DNA from: Strongylocentrotus purpuratus
Lineage: Eukaryota > Echinodermata > Echinoidea > Camarodonta > Strongylocentrotidae
Direction: 5' to 3'
Assembly: GCF_000002235.5 (NCBI RefSeq)
Contig: NW_022145604.1
Location: 4,521,577 to 4,585,576, forward strand
DNA: 64,000 nucleotides
The position numbers and the translations under genes were made by a program. This document shows positions 35,089 to 49,526 of the stretch, piece by piece. The stretch's first letter is position 1; every line of letters starts with the position of its first letter. Under the pieces are notes generated by a model. The model was not told where the DNA came from, made no database searches, and saw only the letters and a program-made list of their open reading frames with translations.

Positions 35089-35156
35089 GAGGAAGAAGAA
35101 GAAGAAGAAGAAGAAGAAGAAGAAGAAGAAGAAGAAGAAGAAGAAGAAGAAGAAAG
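35089..35156 (+). repeat. (GAA)n microsatellite
   Basis: About 20 uninterrupted GAA units. Confidence 0.97.
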
Positions 35157-37029
35157 AGGGATGTGAAGAAGGTGAAGTTTCCATATGTTGGCTAGGAGAG
35201 GGAGGGGCTGCTATTGCTATGTGTCTGTCACAGACATGGTAGCATTTTTTTAAAATTCCCCTGGTTCCGCCACTGTACGTACTTCGTGGTCTGTTTTGAA
35301 GAAGACGAGATGATTGGCCTTCGACGGAAGTACCTTTTCCACTTGAATAATTTTGAAACGGATTCCATGATGCTGGTATATGGATATGATTGTTTTTATC
35401 TGTAGGCAATATTATTCTGATACACTCGAAGAAAATAAAAGAGTATTTAATGCATGTTAAACTTCACCCAATGAACTCCGGTTTAAATTAAACTTCGGTT
35501 TAAGTGCGGTCTAAGCCCAACCTAACTTGACTCTAAATCGGCCCTTTAAATCATAGTTTTAGATTTCACTTTCTGGAGTCTGGTTTAACTTAAACTATGG
35601 TTTAACTTAGACAGGAGCTTAAATTGAACTACAGTTTAAAATACGGACGTATGTTTGCCGATAGCATGAAGGACGTTAGCTATGTTCTAGGATATGAGTT
35701 TAAACGCCCTTCTTGGCCCCGTGACACAAAACTTAGCAAAATTATTGAGCGTACGGTTCGTTATTGCGATTTATTACATTGATCACTTTGTAGATTTGAA
35801 TCAATCCCAAAAATCGATCATATGATCGATTGTGGGCCCTGGTTCTTTTTTGTAGGAAAAATTATGAAAACACAAAATTCCTTCCCCTCCCTCATCAAAG
35901 TGCCCCACTGAGCTTTTTGAGAAAGAAAACAAAGAAAAGACCCCCTCTCAAACAAAGGACGCACAAAAATTCCGGTTGCTTTCAAAGTTGTCAAAAAGAG
36001 CAAGAGTCCTTTCGTATTTCCTCAAGAAAGTGCACTGACTGTGGTTTATTAAAAATCGAAGTCAAAGTATTCATTTCACGTCGAATCATTCATCAATTCA
36101 TCTCAAAAATTTACAAGCATGTAATCACTCGGGGTCGGAAAAAAATTCACAAAAATTTACGAAAATTGAGGAATGCTCAAATGTTTATACAGTGTAGTGT
36201 ATTGTGTACACAGGCTGAATGACGGATACTGTATAGTAACCACATCGAACAGGGGTTAGGTTGCATTTTAATCCGATATTTGACAGGTTCATTTTCAGTA
36301 AGGGGATCAACTTGCACCCCTCTAACACCCCAAACCTCAGGAATATTACCCCTCCAGCTCTCGCGACCACAAGAGGTGCAGACACTCCTTGCCTCGGTTA
36401 CTCGCTCGTAAGTCTGCCAGTGATACGAGAAAGGGTCCGTGGTTCAATCATACCGGGAAGTGCCCAAATATGATGTGCCCTATTTTAAGCCTTCTTTAAG
36501 CCCCTACCCCCCCCCCCTCCTTCTCATTTCTATTATTTCGTGATATCTTGGTATGATCCTTCACCATAATATTTGTACAAATATTTGTTAGTCTTTTAAA
36601 TTTGGTATTATTGATATCAATTGACTGAACGAATGTTATCTCCTACCAAATTCCTACCATTGACGTAGCTTTAGCGGACACGGGGCACATGCCTCCCAAT
36701 CGAATGCAAAAAAAAAGAAGAAGGGAAAATCGGGAGGGGGGAGAGAGAGGTGAAAGAAAGAAATGAAAGAAGAAAGAAAAAAGACTGAAAAGCTTTCCCC
36801 GGAATGCACTCATACAATAGAGTTCGTCTTCTGACTTTTGTAGAAACTTTAGTGCACCGAGCTCGGCAAGGGTGTTTGGGGAACGGCAACCTTTTGAACG
36901 ACTCAATGTAGAGGTTAAACTTTACCTGGGGTCATTTCATCTGAATGCATTTTCTGATTATTCGAACCAGGATTAGTACCATAATCAGATTCCCTCTAGG
37001 AACAAGTATAACATTTCAATTTCTTGCTT
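35157..37029 (+). other. Intergenic stretch with element remnants
   Basis: A hAT-like right end (ctggttccgccactg) at about 35261-35275 without a clear partner. At 35440-35645 there are many alternating gtttaa/ttaaac blocks in both orientations, the style of an old palindromic element. A B-box-like ggttcaatcatacc at about 36432 may be a decayed SINE head. No gene. Confidence 0.35.
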
Positions 37030-37174
37030 AGTGGCGGATCGAGTGGGGGAGGGTGCCCCCCGAAAAAAGGAGGAAGGATAGCATTGGCTGTTGACTTTTT
37101 TGTTATTGCTTGCTTGCTATAACATTTTCAATGCCCCTACCCCTCTACCCCTCTCCCCCCCTCCCTCCGCCAGA
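37030..37174. mobile_element. Short hAT-like remnant
   Basis: Starts agtggcggatcgagtggggg and ends ccctccctccgcca, with a G-to-C run layout as in the other hAT MITEs of this window. Ends are approximate. Confidence 0.45.
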
Positions 37175-37236
37175 AAATACTAGACTCTTCAGCGTAAAGG
37201 CGTTTTAACAGAAGGTAACTAAAATGCTCTTAAAGG

Positions 37237-37418
37237 CCCACTGCACTACTTGAAGCTACTTGCGCCCTCTATATAACAAACAATGCCCAATCGGTGACCA
37301 TTGGTCCCCCATGATCCTCTTTTTCTTATGTTAACTGAGAGCTGAGTTGATGAGATAGCCACCTGTCACAGTGACCTCGATGGCTCTCTGTGTGGTCTAA
37401 TCCCTTCTGGCCCAGTAG
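37237..37418 (+). repeat. Interspersed repeat family R1, copy 2
   Basis: cccactgcactacttg, tagcc/agctacttgcgccctc and ggtgaccattggtccc match 6675-6840 over the whole length, and 55641-55812 in reverse. It is the most complete copy, including a ctctgtgtggtctaatccc end. Confidence 0.8.
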
Positions 37419-38029
37419 TGGTGACGGTCTTTAAGTGTTGTTGTGAACATGGTGAAAGTAAAATTAACTATTAATGGTTAAAATGAAACTAAAGTTGGAC
37501 TATCTTTCCCCGCTACGATCATTCATTACCACGCGCTCAAGAGGTTTCAATATCTCTTCATTAACGATCATATATCAACAAAGGAAGTATAGCATAGCCA
37601 ATTTCCAAACAGACGATGTAGCAGCTACATAAATACGAAATGGATTATATGGATATATATAATTTAGAAACAACACATGTGACTGATAATCTGATATGTA
37701 AATAACATCTTAAAGGAAACGAACAAGTTTCATATGAACTCTACATTCATACAAAAGCTGTTGGACAAGTATGAATGATAAGTTAAGTATAGAAAAGAAA
37801 AAGGAGCGAGAAGAATGATAAGAAGCAGAAGGGAAAAAAAAGGAGAAGATAGAGAAAAGGGAGAAGAAGAAGGGAAATAAGGAGAGAGGATAGAGAGAGA
37901 AAGAGGGGCAGAAGAAGAAAGAGAAGAAGAAGAGAGAGAGTGAAGAGGAACAAAGTAGTTGCTATCATGTTATACGTGGTCAGTATTGTAATCCCGAACA
38001 CATTATCGTTCCATGAAGGAAAGAAAGAA

Positions 38030-38077
<48 letters not shown>

Positions 38078-39095
38078 AACACAAAGGGGAGGAGAAAAGA
38101 AAGGAAAGAGGAATGGAGGAGAAGAAGAAACGGGAGGAGAGGAAGAAGAGAGCTAGGAAAGAAGTTGTAGATAAAGAGTAAGAAGGTGAAATATGCAAGC
38201 ATTCAGACTTTAGAAGGCTGTGGTCCTTCCAGCGCGGCTCGTCCTTAGAGCAGTATTGAAAAGAAAAAAAATTACTGTCCTGATTGTATGACGGAGAAGA
38301 GAAATATTTGAAGTCATTTATCATTAGCAATCAGGAAGATAATTTACATTGTCACTGAGTACACTCCTATAATGATTATGGGTAAACTTTCCAAAAGGGT
38401 AATTAAGAGTTCCTTGACGGTGATAATGACCATAATGACAGTCAGTTTTTTTGCAGTTACTTATAATTACTGTTTCTGTTTCATAGCACATAACGCGTGA
38501 TTTCTATTGCGTAACTAGCTACGGGCACTGCATCCTTTGGGCGCCTTGCTACCGAATTGCGGAATCTTCGAAATTCTTGAGGTGGTGCTCCAGTCCTGCC
38601 ACCTCATACCTCTTTGCGTCAGTGTCATGCCAGTGAGACAAAACTTTCTGTATGTGAATGTATCGTTGTAAGCATGTAGTCCCCAAAGAAACCCTTTTCG
38701 TAAATAATGACTGCAGTTAGGACTTAGGAGAGGGGCGAGGTGGGGGGGGGGGGGTGGACAAAAGGCTGCTCGAATGCTAATTATTGATTATTGACAATTA
38801 CACTTGATGTCTGGTTAATCAATATATTTTTACATTTTTTATTATAATTTTCTTGTTTAGCTTCATCAATTAAAATCATATTAGTAGAGCCTAATAGCAT
38901 CTGTCCAGCGTATGTCCTGTGTGGTACAAAGATCATTTTCCAGCCCATTAACATGTCGGTCGTTTTTCTTGCTAACCGGGAAATGGTTTTCACGACAGAA
39001 TACAAGGTAACGGAAGGACTTCTAAGGGAAAAAAAGTGAGAAGGATTATGGTGAGTTATGGCCAATATATGCGGCAAAAGAAACACAAAACCATA
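37419..39095 (+). other. Intergenic stretch with a long purine tract
   Basis: 37787-38165 is almost all purine on the + strand (GAA/GAGA), broken at 37955-38010. A G run lies at 38740-38755. No gene seen. Confidence 0.5.
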
Positions 39096-39196
39096 GGGTG
39101 GTATTCTCGAAAGCGGCCTAAGTTAAACCTGGCCTAACTTAGTCCGTGGTTTAGTTAGGCCAGGCTTAACTTAGGCCGCTTTCGAGAATACCACCC
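39096..39196. mobile_element. 101-bp palindromic MITE flanked by TA
   Basis: Reads GGGTGGTATTCTCGAAAGCG inward from 39096 and its complement to 39196; nearly the whole element is one inverted repeat (cctaagttaa / ttaacttagg). TA on both sides suits a Tc1/mariner-type target. Transcribed, it would form a single long hairpin. Confidence 0.9.
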
Positions 39197-39366
39197 TATG
39201 AAATGGCTGCAATCCAGATAAATCTGAGGCAATTGCTTATATATTCCCGAAATTGTACTAACACACACAAAAAATATTTTAACATTGATCATCTCCAGCA
39301 CGATTGTTCTTAGAATTATATCAAATAAAATAAAATTGTGTGACGTTGGCGGCAACGTGTATGGGC

Positions 39367-39374
39367 TATAAAAG
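39367..39374 (+). promoter_or_regulatory. TATA-box candidate
   Basis: TATAAAAG in ggctataaaaggcccgcg is a perfect core match. It lies upstream of the candidate first exon ending at 40094. No initiator or transcript evidence, so assignment to gene B is inference. Confidence 0.35.
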
Positions 39375-39799
39375 GCCCGCGTTTAACTGACATATTTGAG
39401 TTTTATAGCTGTATTTTTGACCTCGTTTTTGGCTTGGAATATTGCCATGATAATCAAAGCGATCCTTAAATCCAAGGAAATCCCTATCAGTATCATGCTT
39501 GTCTTGTCAAAGACAACTGGCTGTCTCGCTTTGGAAATCAACTCTACCCGCTCTGACGAATCCATATTGTTATCGTATAGGCCTATTGTTTGTATTTACT
39601 ATTATGACGTAGCTCGTATACACGCATTGTGCGGTTTGTGTGTAGCGAGTGACTTCTTCAATCTCATTCAGTCCGCTGAATGTATACGGTAATGGAATAC
39701 AGTGCGTTGTAAACTAGAGTTTAGAGGTGTGTCATAATTTTCAGAACACACTGATTCACCGCGCGGAAGACGCTCTCGGCACTACAGATTAATAACCAT

Positions 39800-40094
39800 A
39801 TTTCATTTTCTGATTGCCTCTATTCCATAGCGGAGCTTATCACCAGCAACACTACATGACAGCCCCTTATTTGTGACAAATAACCCGGATATTTACAGTG
39901 AATTCGCTGCTCAAGTGGACAGTTCTTTTTGGAATTACTCTGTGACGCCGGTGTACAGCTACTGAGTGAATTTACATCGGGAAGCCTTGGGCTTGGCTAG
40001 TCAATCGGCAGTGGTTCCGCATAGCTCGCCCAATTCCAACTGGTGGACTAGCTGTGGTGGTGGACATCGCATCGTCAGTCGGTCCGACGATTAC
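39800..40094 (+). other. Candidate non-coding first exon of gene B (start uncertain)
   Basis: The sequence before the strong donor gtaagtaa (40095) is less AT-rich than its surroundings and has no retained ATG frame. Gene B's first coding exon begins at an acceptor (53932), so a 5' non-coding exon must exist upstream. This is the best candidate I see. The left boundary is a guess. Confidence 0.3.
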
Positions 40095-43000
40095 GTAAGT
40101 AAACATACATCATTAATATTGTGACTAATTATTAGCCTGGTCATCCAGCTATGCGAAAAGGTTGACCAACGTTTGTACCAATGTATATCGCCTGTCGTTA
40201 AACTAATCATAAATATTTGATTGCATCGTCGTAATTCGACTCCGATGTATGGTAAACCAATACGTACTTGGTACTGGTAGGCAGTGATCTACGAACCCCG
40301 AACATTTGAGATATTTTTTGAACTATGTACCGGTAAATTTTGTGTGCGGTTAATTTCCGTAAACTAATTTGGAAAACTATCATTTTGTCTCGTTCGATAT
40401 AGGACATACATTATCAAATAGGCTGAAATGCCTCATCAGCGACCGCATTCCTGTACTGTACTTCAAAGTTCAAGTTTAACTAGAAATTTTTGATTACCGG
40501 TAATATTTCTAGGCGTATATTTTCTTAAAATGTAAATAATTATCTCAGATCTGAATGAAGCTATATATAATGTAGGTCTGCAATTTCATATTAAATATAT
40601 CTTCTTCCTCCTCTTCTTCTATTAGTTACTTGACTATTATGACTATATACTTCAAACTTTCCATATTTCCAACTGTTGTATTTTCTCAGCTGTGGAATTC
40701 AGGAGCAGTTGTTATATTTAAAAAAAAAAATCAGCTGGGGGTGGGTGCTTTAGAGTTCATGTATTTATTTTACATGTATTAGGAGGGGCATGTAGAACAG
40801 TAGAAGTATACTGGTATAATTGTCAGGTCTATGAAATTGAACACAACGGTGTATTAACAGGAATCCTAGGTGTTCATAACGAAGTATATACTTAAAAACA
40901 AAAACACTTGTTAAAGGAATATGTAGAGTCTAGAACAAATATGATATGAAGGATTCTCATGATAATCCAGAAATCTCTTCAATCGTGTTTTACGGCTCCA
41001 CTGCCTGCCTATCACGTTGTTTCCTCTTGTTACTGTATGAGATGATTCAATGATTGCGCCCAAGCATTAGACCAATGAGTTATTACACTGGTAACTGGTA
41101 TGCTAGTAACTCCTTGATTAGACCTACCTGTTCAAACTTCAAGTGCATCCTTCCTCTAACAGACTTGCACACTATACATGTACAGCTATCGCTATCAGTA
41201 TCAAATATGTTTGAATGCATGTCAAAGCAAATAATAGTTTGTTCGTGTGTTGGAATTGACCTTTGTATCGCAGACTCGATCAGTCTGTCTCACGCTGAGG
41301 CGACGTGCATGTACCCTTGTGCACATCTGCGAAAAATGATTGATATATTCTGAAATTATGTGTACAATGCATTTGAATCACACACCTCACAAATCAATGT
41401 AAAACTACAATACAACATTTTGGGGTTGGATCCTTGGAATGTTTCGTATGAGGTGCGGTGTATACCTTTGTAGGTTGTGGTTTACAATACATGTATTTAA
41501 GATTTCGGGTAAACACTGATACTGATACGTGATAGAGTTGCCAAAAACCAACATATTTACGGGCCTGTCGGTTTAACAGGTGAGAGTGAAAATGATAGCA
41601 ATATTGCGATGTGCAATGTCACTCTGTCAGTTTTCATGCGGTAGGTTATTCTACACTTTCCTGTTTTCTACAAATCACTCTTTATGGTTCTCTATAATGT
41701 TATCAGTAGGAGAGGATCGGGCAGTTCGTATTTTTAGGGGTAGAAGCGAAGCACTGTCATGCTTGGAATGATCCATCATCCGATACATGTAATTACTGGG
41801 AGGGGCCCCTGCTCCCTGCCCCCTCTCTTTCGAAATCGACGCCCGACTACATGAGCTTCAGGAACCTCACCGTCTCAAAAAACGAGGCGACATCTTGATA
41901 TAGTTATGTAGCACTAGCAGTATACGATCTCGTTAGGCGTACATCATGTAACATTGTAGGTCTAGATTTGTTTTTTTCAGATTATAAATCATTCACATAC
42001 CAGTGTTAATGTTCATGATCTGGCAGCCTGCATGTTTGTGTATCCTTGAAAATAATACTGAATAAACATGTCATTAAAGAGACACGACTTGCTTCACAAC
42101 CCGACTGCTTCCGTGTAATAATAATGTCACAAGTGCATTTCATTATGTCACCAATCAGACGAGTTTCTGTTCAATTCCTATCTTTTCGTTTTATCCCATG
42201 AACATAACAACTACATGCATTCATACCAGGTGATAGATACCACAAAGTTAAATTGTGATTCGAATAAAAAAAAACAGAAAGATCAGTCAAATTACAGACT
42301 CTGTTGCTTATTTTGCAAATGCTTTTGAAAATCATTTCCACATCCTAATTGAGGATAATAGTTTTCCCTTAGAACAATAGACACGACTAAACGTACTGTA
42401 TTCAACGATTACAAATCTGCTCCTTTTTTCGTACCCCCTTTGTCCATATGTCATTGTTTTTGTCAGCATTCACATTTCATGCCGTTTATCTTTGTTAATG
42501 ACATACCGAAACAGGCATACAACTGTACATGATTAACCTTGCACTTAATCACATGCCTTATTGCACGAGTAACTAAAACTACGCCTTCTTGTTACGGACC
42601 TTGGCGTCGTGAATAAAAAACGAAACTCTTTTATGCTACGTGATCTAATTATACACAATCACTGCCGCCATGTAACGATCTTATACCACGATAAAAATAC
42701 CCTAAAAACCCCGCTTTTTGTGCCTTGAACCGTGACTGTTTTTTTCTTCATGGTAATCTTTTGTCTGTATTATCAACAACTAAATAATCGCAAAGAGCTT
42801 CAGAGTTTGTATTTCCATGCCCAGTTTCAATTTACAGTCACATGGATGTGCTCTTTGAATGACATTTTAATAGTGCACTGCATTATCGTTGATCGCATCA
42901 TGTACAGGTCCATGATCGCACTGACTATTTTCTCATATACATTCGAGTGGTTTGACGCCACAGTGCGAAACGATGCCTATAGAACAATTAGCAGAGGACT

Positions 43001-46000
43001 TTGTACTTGTCTTACAAAATTAGACGTGGCTTGAAACATAACATGGCAGGTGTGTACGTGTAGATCCATTTATGCAATTTTCCGAGTGCCTCGATGCGAA
43101 GTTTTTCATTCACATGTTACGAATAATTGTATTTTAATAATAGTCAAAATGCAAATGTTATATACATGTATTATGTGTTGTTGGGTAGGGCTATCCTACC
43201 TAGCAACACAAAGGCATTAGCATACATTTGATTGCATTACAAGAATGGCCTATTCAATTGGTACGTGTATGCATGTAATTAATCATACTATGAACAGGTG
43301 AAATTCACTAAAAATTCACTATTGATACTTGTAGCTGCATGGAAAGTTTCCACGTTCCAAACATTATTGGCAATAATATTTGGGGTTTCCCCCACGACAC
43401 GTTCCAGCTTTAATACATGTACATTGCGATCGGAGAATACCATATACAGGGATTACAGGCGGGTACCTCATTATTTTACACGGGGAGAAGGGGGGCGGGG
43501 GCGGAGATGACGTCCTGTATTCGAATATCAGCTTACCCCTTTTTTTTGCAAGCAAACGAAGCGAGAATTCTAGTCCAATAGTATTTTTTAATGCCCCGCA
43601 TCTACATGTACCAATAATTTGGTTTAGTCCTGGGTTATTCAGCATCCTTTTAGTCAATCATGTGATGATAACAATTCAAATAAAAGCAGGAAGATATATG
43701 TACATGCATGCACATTCATAACATTTCCGCTTCCCGGTTACAAATGCTTAAAACGGGTTACAACATTCGGAATTGGGGGGGGGGGGGGGGGTGGCGGCGG
43801 GCCTGCAGCCCCTACCTCTTTCCCATCTGGAGTAAGGATACAAACTGTAGTAAGGGAGGAATGGGACAAACAAAACCTAGGAGTAGGGCTTGCGCGAGAA
43901 GGATGACAAAAAGAAAGGAAAACTAGCAGATATTGTAATGATTGTGCGTTAGTGTGCGTTATTCCCCACTTTCGAAATTGTTCACGACATTCTTTCACTT
44001 TATTTATTTCTTTGTCACTTGGAGCAATGAGCGGAACAATACGTTTTAGGGTCAAGAAAGCGACAAGTTTTTAACCTTAAAAAGGAAACGGGGAATTTCC
44101 AGTCCTGAAAGCGTTAAATATTTCGCAAACTCCGGACGAGAAATCCACCTTATACGTACAGGTACATGTAGGCCAAGCATTTACCAGTGTATCATTTACC
44201 AAATTTTATTTTATCCATTTATAGATTCTCGTCTGGATTTTTTTCGAAAATGAAGACAAAAATATTTGACATTTCATATTATCCAGCACCAAAAATACTT
44301 GGGGTCAATTCCATTACAATTCTTATAAATATTGTCATTTCCCACATGTAATCATACACATGTAGGCTTGATAGTAAGTAAAAAGGTTTTAAAAGAGGTT
44401 GAATTTGTACTTGTAGTTGTAGTTGTGCGAAATATATGACATTTTCTATTTACTCACTGGTATTACTTCCTTATTTGTATTTATTTAGGTTAACAAAACA
44501 ACACCAGTTTCCAGCGCAACGGATGACAGAAAGCCGAAAGAACGAGGAAAAAAAATAATAAAGGGGAGGGGGGGGGGGGTACATGCACATGTAACAATGT
44601 GATAGATCAATGCAGGCAGCCACAATAAATATTGTAATTTAGAATTTCACCAGGAAATAATTGGTTTTGTACGTGACATGTATGAATGTATTATTCAGAT
44701 ATACTTTGAAAAAATGTAAACACATTCTTCAAAAGCTCAATTTTTTCCCCAGTTGAACAACAAAGGAACCATCTATCAATGTCCTTACACGGAAATTCAA
44801 TCCCTAGGAGCAACCTTGCTGTGAAAAGAATATCCTTACCTGGTTAGAATGTGCAATTATATCGCCTTTGAATTCGGTATTTTGAGGTCAATTCACCGAC
44901 TGACACGAATTGCGTTCAGTGCGGGTTGCTTTGTATCTCCCGACACAGGACGTTGTAGACCAAGATTTGTTTTGGAAAAGTTGGAATGAATTTGTGTCGT
45001 TTTGAATTGGTTGATATTTATGAAATCGGAGAACTTTCAGGAAGTAAAGTTCTACGAAACAAAGGCTGAGGTGAGCATGTACACGCGACCTTGATAACAT
45101 TTCCAGTTTGAATTTTGAAATGAGAATACACCTACAGTACAACATCTAATCCAAAATACTGTCGTATTTTGTCACTATTTTTTTCATTTTCGAAAGCCAT
45201 AATTTTACCAGTGGTATATTATGAGGTCTAGATATTTTTTGTTATACGAGTGGGGGGGGGGGGGGTGGGCTGTCGCGGCATTTAAAGGTCGGAATGAAAA
45301 TCAACAAAGCCATCAATTGGGGGAAGGGAGGTGGAGGAGGTGTTGGGAGGGTGCTATCACTTTCTTCCCTCTGTTTTTCCTTCTCGCTCTCTCCCCCACA
45401 TCTCTTTTCCCCTTTTCCCATTTACAACATTCGATGAGGGTCGGGGGGGGGGGGGGAGTGCTCTCGTGTATCTTTAGCTACAACTCTGTTTACGTCCGTA
45501 TATAGTTACTCTGGCATAAAATATAGGAAATTTATAATCACTTTCACTTCATCCTATTTGTGTAAAAAAATCAGGACATTTTCATAGTAAGGTTGACAAG
45601 TACAGTATGTGTGAAAAGGAAAGGGATTTGAAAATAACACCTTCAGGTACAGTATATAGAATCGTATTCGTACATATTAGTTTATTACATGTACATACAT
45701 GTATGCAATATGGTCTACAAGATTATATTGAGTGAAGGTTGTTTATTCTTTTTTGGTATGTTGATTGTATTATAAGGTGATTGGTTATATTTTACTGTAC
45801 AAGCAGGGAGTTGGGATTCCCAAACCCCTGGTTCAAGCAATGACAAGTATACAGTGTATATAATCTAAGAACCACAATAGAGTGAATAGTGATTTTAACG
45901 CCTTTTCTTTTCAACAGATGGGGTATTCCAATCCATACTATTCCCGGCAGATAGACAACATTCTAATTATAGATTAAACAATGTGCCCCGCGGTGCCCTG

Positions 46001-47709
46001 CAGACGGACACATGAGGGACCTGGTATTTTTTGGGCTACTATAAATATCTGCCAAAACCCACTTTCGATTGCAAATCATATTCGATTAAAATCAACCGTG
46101 GAATGTAATAATGAAAGGCTGACAGATTTCCTTTATTTTTGAAAAGAAAATTACTGAGCAATATCTCAAGGTATTCAATTACATTTTTTATGAATGTAAG
46201 TTTCCACGGCGATGTTAAGTGTTCACGTCATGACACAAATCAATTCAATTACAATCAATTTGTCTCTGAAATAAATATCGGTATTTTGTAATTATTGTCA
46301 TGAAACATGACGCCAGTTTTTGTTGAATTGTATTTGTAACGGGTGTTTACCCTCGTAAATATAAACACCTGTATCGTTATCGAGGAGGCCCGTGTTTGAG
46401 AACAATTCGATGCGAGAGTGCCCTTTGTGTAGACTTGTGTAGGCATAACTTCTCATTACTACATGTAAGTCCTTCTGAGAGGACTCAAAGCCGTCGGTCC
46501 CCTTGTTGCCTACTATACAGGCATTACAGTCGGGTAAATTACAAGTCTGTAAGCACAGATTTTAATATGGCACACTTCCACAATTCCTAACTCCAGAGTT
46601 TTAATAACATGTCAGTCTCTGGATGTGTCATGAGTGGCTAAAGTACAGAGCCTGCTGTAGTCTCATAATTATTGCAGACACTGTTACGCACAACGACTGA
46701 CAAGGGTCTGTTCCTACAAACTAGGGTAGAACAGCAAACTATAAATCAATGGGACAACTAGTACACGATGTACATCATCATTGCTACATGTATGGTCTAC
46801 AACACGTCATGTAGAGATGTACATGTAGGGCGTTATCAGAACTAGAAATTCCCCACTCGCTATGAACCAGACAATGTGAGGCATTCCAAAGGGAAATCCC
46901 CGCCAAGGACGCTAGCCTGATTCTCAGTCGGTCAGTTTATTCTCTGTCCTAGAAGTGTTAAGTGACTTGTCTACTAATGGCTTCATTGTGACACTGTATT
47001 AGTTTATAAGTAGTTATGCTTTCTCTCGGACTGATCAATAAAATATGATCGCTTATTAAAATAGTATTATGAATTGATATTTCTTTCTAGAATTGATGAA
47101 CGTGTTGCATTTCAATGCACTTGGGTTCATATACATGTACGGTTGGATCATGTTTATGTTTATTTCTTTTTTACTTCAGACCTAATAATGGCACCTCTGT
47201 TTGTTGATATGTCGGGAAAAAGGTGAGCAAGACTAATTTGCCCACCGTTCGAATGCAGTGATAAAACTGTCTATTATTCCTCCAAAGGGTGTTCCACATG
47301 TACGCTCTCATCAATCATGTTCATGGAAGATTGCTTCTTGAGAAGTCAAGTACATGTTCATGATTACCATAATTCAGGCTACAAGGTCACAAGGTCACGA
47401 CGTGACATTAAGACGACATGTACATGTACATCGTGCTCCATTGTTCGTCATAATTCAATTCATATTGTCATGATTATCCGCCAAGAAAATGACAGACGGT
47501 TTACAAGACTTGATGATTATCATTCGCTGACGGCCAGATGTGCTTGCCTTCGTTGACGGTGGCATGGGGCCAATTCCAATGTTGTCCTCAACAGAAATAT
47601 TTTAAAAACAAAAATCTATTTTCTCAATCTTGGAGTTTAATATACATTAACATTATACATGTATACATGTATTATTGTATACATGTACCCGTCCAACATT
47701 TAGAAATCC

Positions 47710-47711
<2 letters not shown>

Positions 47712-47746
<35 letters not shown>
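47712..47746 (+). repeat. Poly(T) run, 35 bases
   Basis: Uninterrupted T run followed by agcatgag. It may be the tail of a minus-strand retroposon, but no body is recognised. Confidence 0.9.
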
Positions 47747-47748
<2 letters not shown>

Positions 47749-49480
47749 CATGAGACGTTCTGAACATTAATCTGATTTACAGCCCATCGACCAACTTAGT
47801 TTTGGTTCTGTTTTAAAAATCTCACTTCCTTCTCAAACTTTCAAACTCCTCATTGCCGTATTATGCTGGTAGCAACTAGCAATCCAATTAAAGAATTCAA
47901 ATCATACCTGTAATGGGTACAATTGTACGCCTAGAACAACTCTTAATCGAAAAGAGCGCTAATCCATTTGCTGATTGAATTAGTTTTCTCGAGCTTGATG
48001 AGAGAAGATGTCTTAAACTACAATGATTTGGTTCTTAAAATGTGTTTGATTCAATTATTCATTTATTTATTTATTTATTTATTCACATATAAGATAAGTA
48101 TTTATTTTTATTCTGATTTACATATTCTATTATTTATTTATCGATTGATTGATTGAGTTTTATTTACATGTATGTTGTCATTTATTATTTCTAAACTATC
48201 TCGAAAGACGAAATCAAAAGATTGTTCACGAATTCATGGTCATATTTAAGTGATGACAAAATTCATGCATAGTGCATTGGTTTCTAGGTTGACTTGATGA
48301 CACATTTTTAAAAGATAATGTTTCGCCGAAAGCGGATCGAGTCATCAAATTAATTCCCCGTGCAGTGCCGTTTCACCTGTGTAACCATAACGCATTACAA
48401 TTATGATTTACAGTCGTTTTAGGCTCAACTATAGGCCAACCTTATAAGGCTATTTATTGTAAACGAAGAATTTCAAGAGGCCTGGTTATCTCAATGGTAT
48501 GTTATGTGAGGCGTCATGCATTGTCAGAGGTATTGGGAAATCGCTCTTGTTTTCACGATCACTATAACAACAAATGCCTGTTTTGGTTTTCAACTACGGC
48601 AATGACGACGAAACGCTCGTTGTAAACTTTATATCGTGCATGTCTATTTAAAACGACATAAAATCATCACAGCAAAATACGACTCACGTTTAATTTCATG
48701 AAAATGTTGATACTGTGCTTATCTGTTTTTTTTAAGAAAAGGAAGAAAAAATGACCATTTTATCAATCATGTTATTATTTCTAGGTTTGCGTATAAAATA
48801 CCGTAAAGTATGCCTCTAAAATATTATGTTCCTGTTGTGCAAATGAAAACGGAAGTGGACAATGTATTTTACATTATATATGAACATGTTCCTCTTTCAA
48901 AGGAGGTACCAGGTACCTCCTCGCTCTTTACCTTGAATGTAACAATGGTGAATACTATTATGCCTGTGGCAATAGTACATACTATTTGCCTGAACTCTAA
49001 ATTAAGTTTGGGCCAACAATAATGTACATGTATATTGTATAAGTCACATGATACCAATCTAAACGTGTATGACCTCCCTATCCAACACAAAGGCATCCCC
49101 GCTGAGATAGCATTTTGCCAATAATAATTCAATTATACTTTAGCCAAAATTATTAAACATTCATTTTATGCATGACCAACTGTGCATGTAACATTAAAGG
49201 CAACGTCTGACAATTATTTCCAGACATCTGTGCTTTCTTTATTTTGTATAGTCTTGGTTTTATATTTTTAGTCTACACTGCATATTCGTAGATTTCTTTA
49301 TTTGATTCATCTTTTTGAGTGATTTTAGAACGCTGTTGTAAAAAGAAAGAAAATTACTTCATTTGGATTGTCCTAAAACATCTGAAAACACACCTAATCC
49401 ATGCAACTCTTCTTTATGTTCAAGTTCTTTTGTTCCATGTTTCAATGAGAAATAATATCCAAGGGGCAATGGAAAACGGT

Positions 49481-49526
49481 GGTCTTTATAGACAGGTGGT
49501 CGCTAAAGCAGGTTTGACTGTATTAT
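49481..49526. mobile_element. Fragment of the MITE family seen at 62905-63105
   Basis: ggtggtctttatagacaggt and gcaggtttgactgta match the inverse of agtcaaacctgt and the ataaaggccacctgtctat block at 62925-62980. One end only. Confidence 0.6.

Noticed and set aside
39396..39692. 98-codon ORF downstream of the TATA motif
   Set aside because: Starts at a non-ATG codon and has no known domain; more likely untranslated or intergenic.
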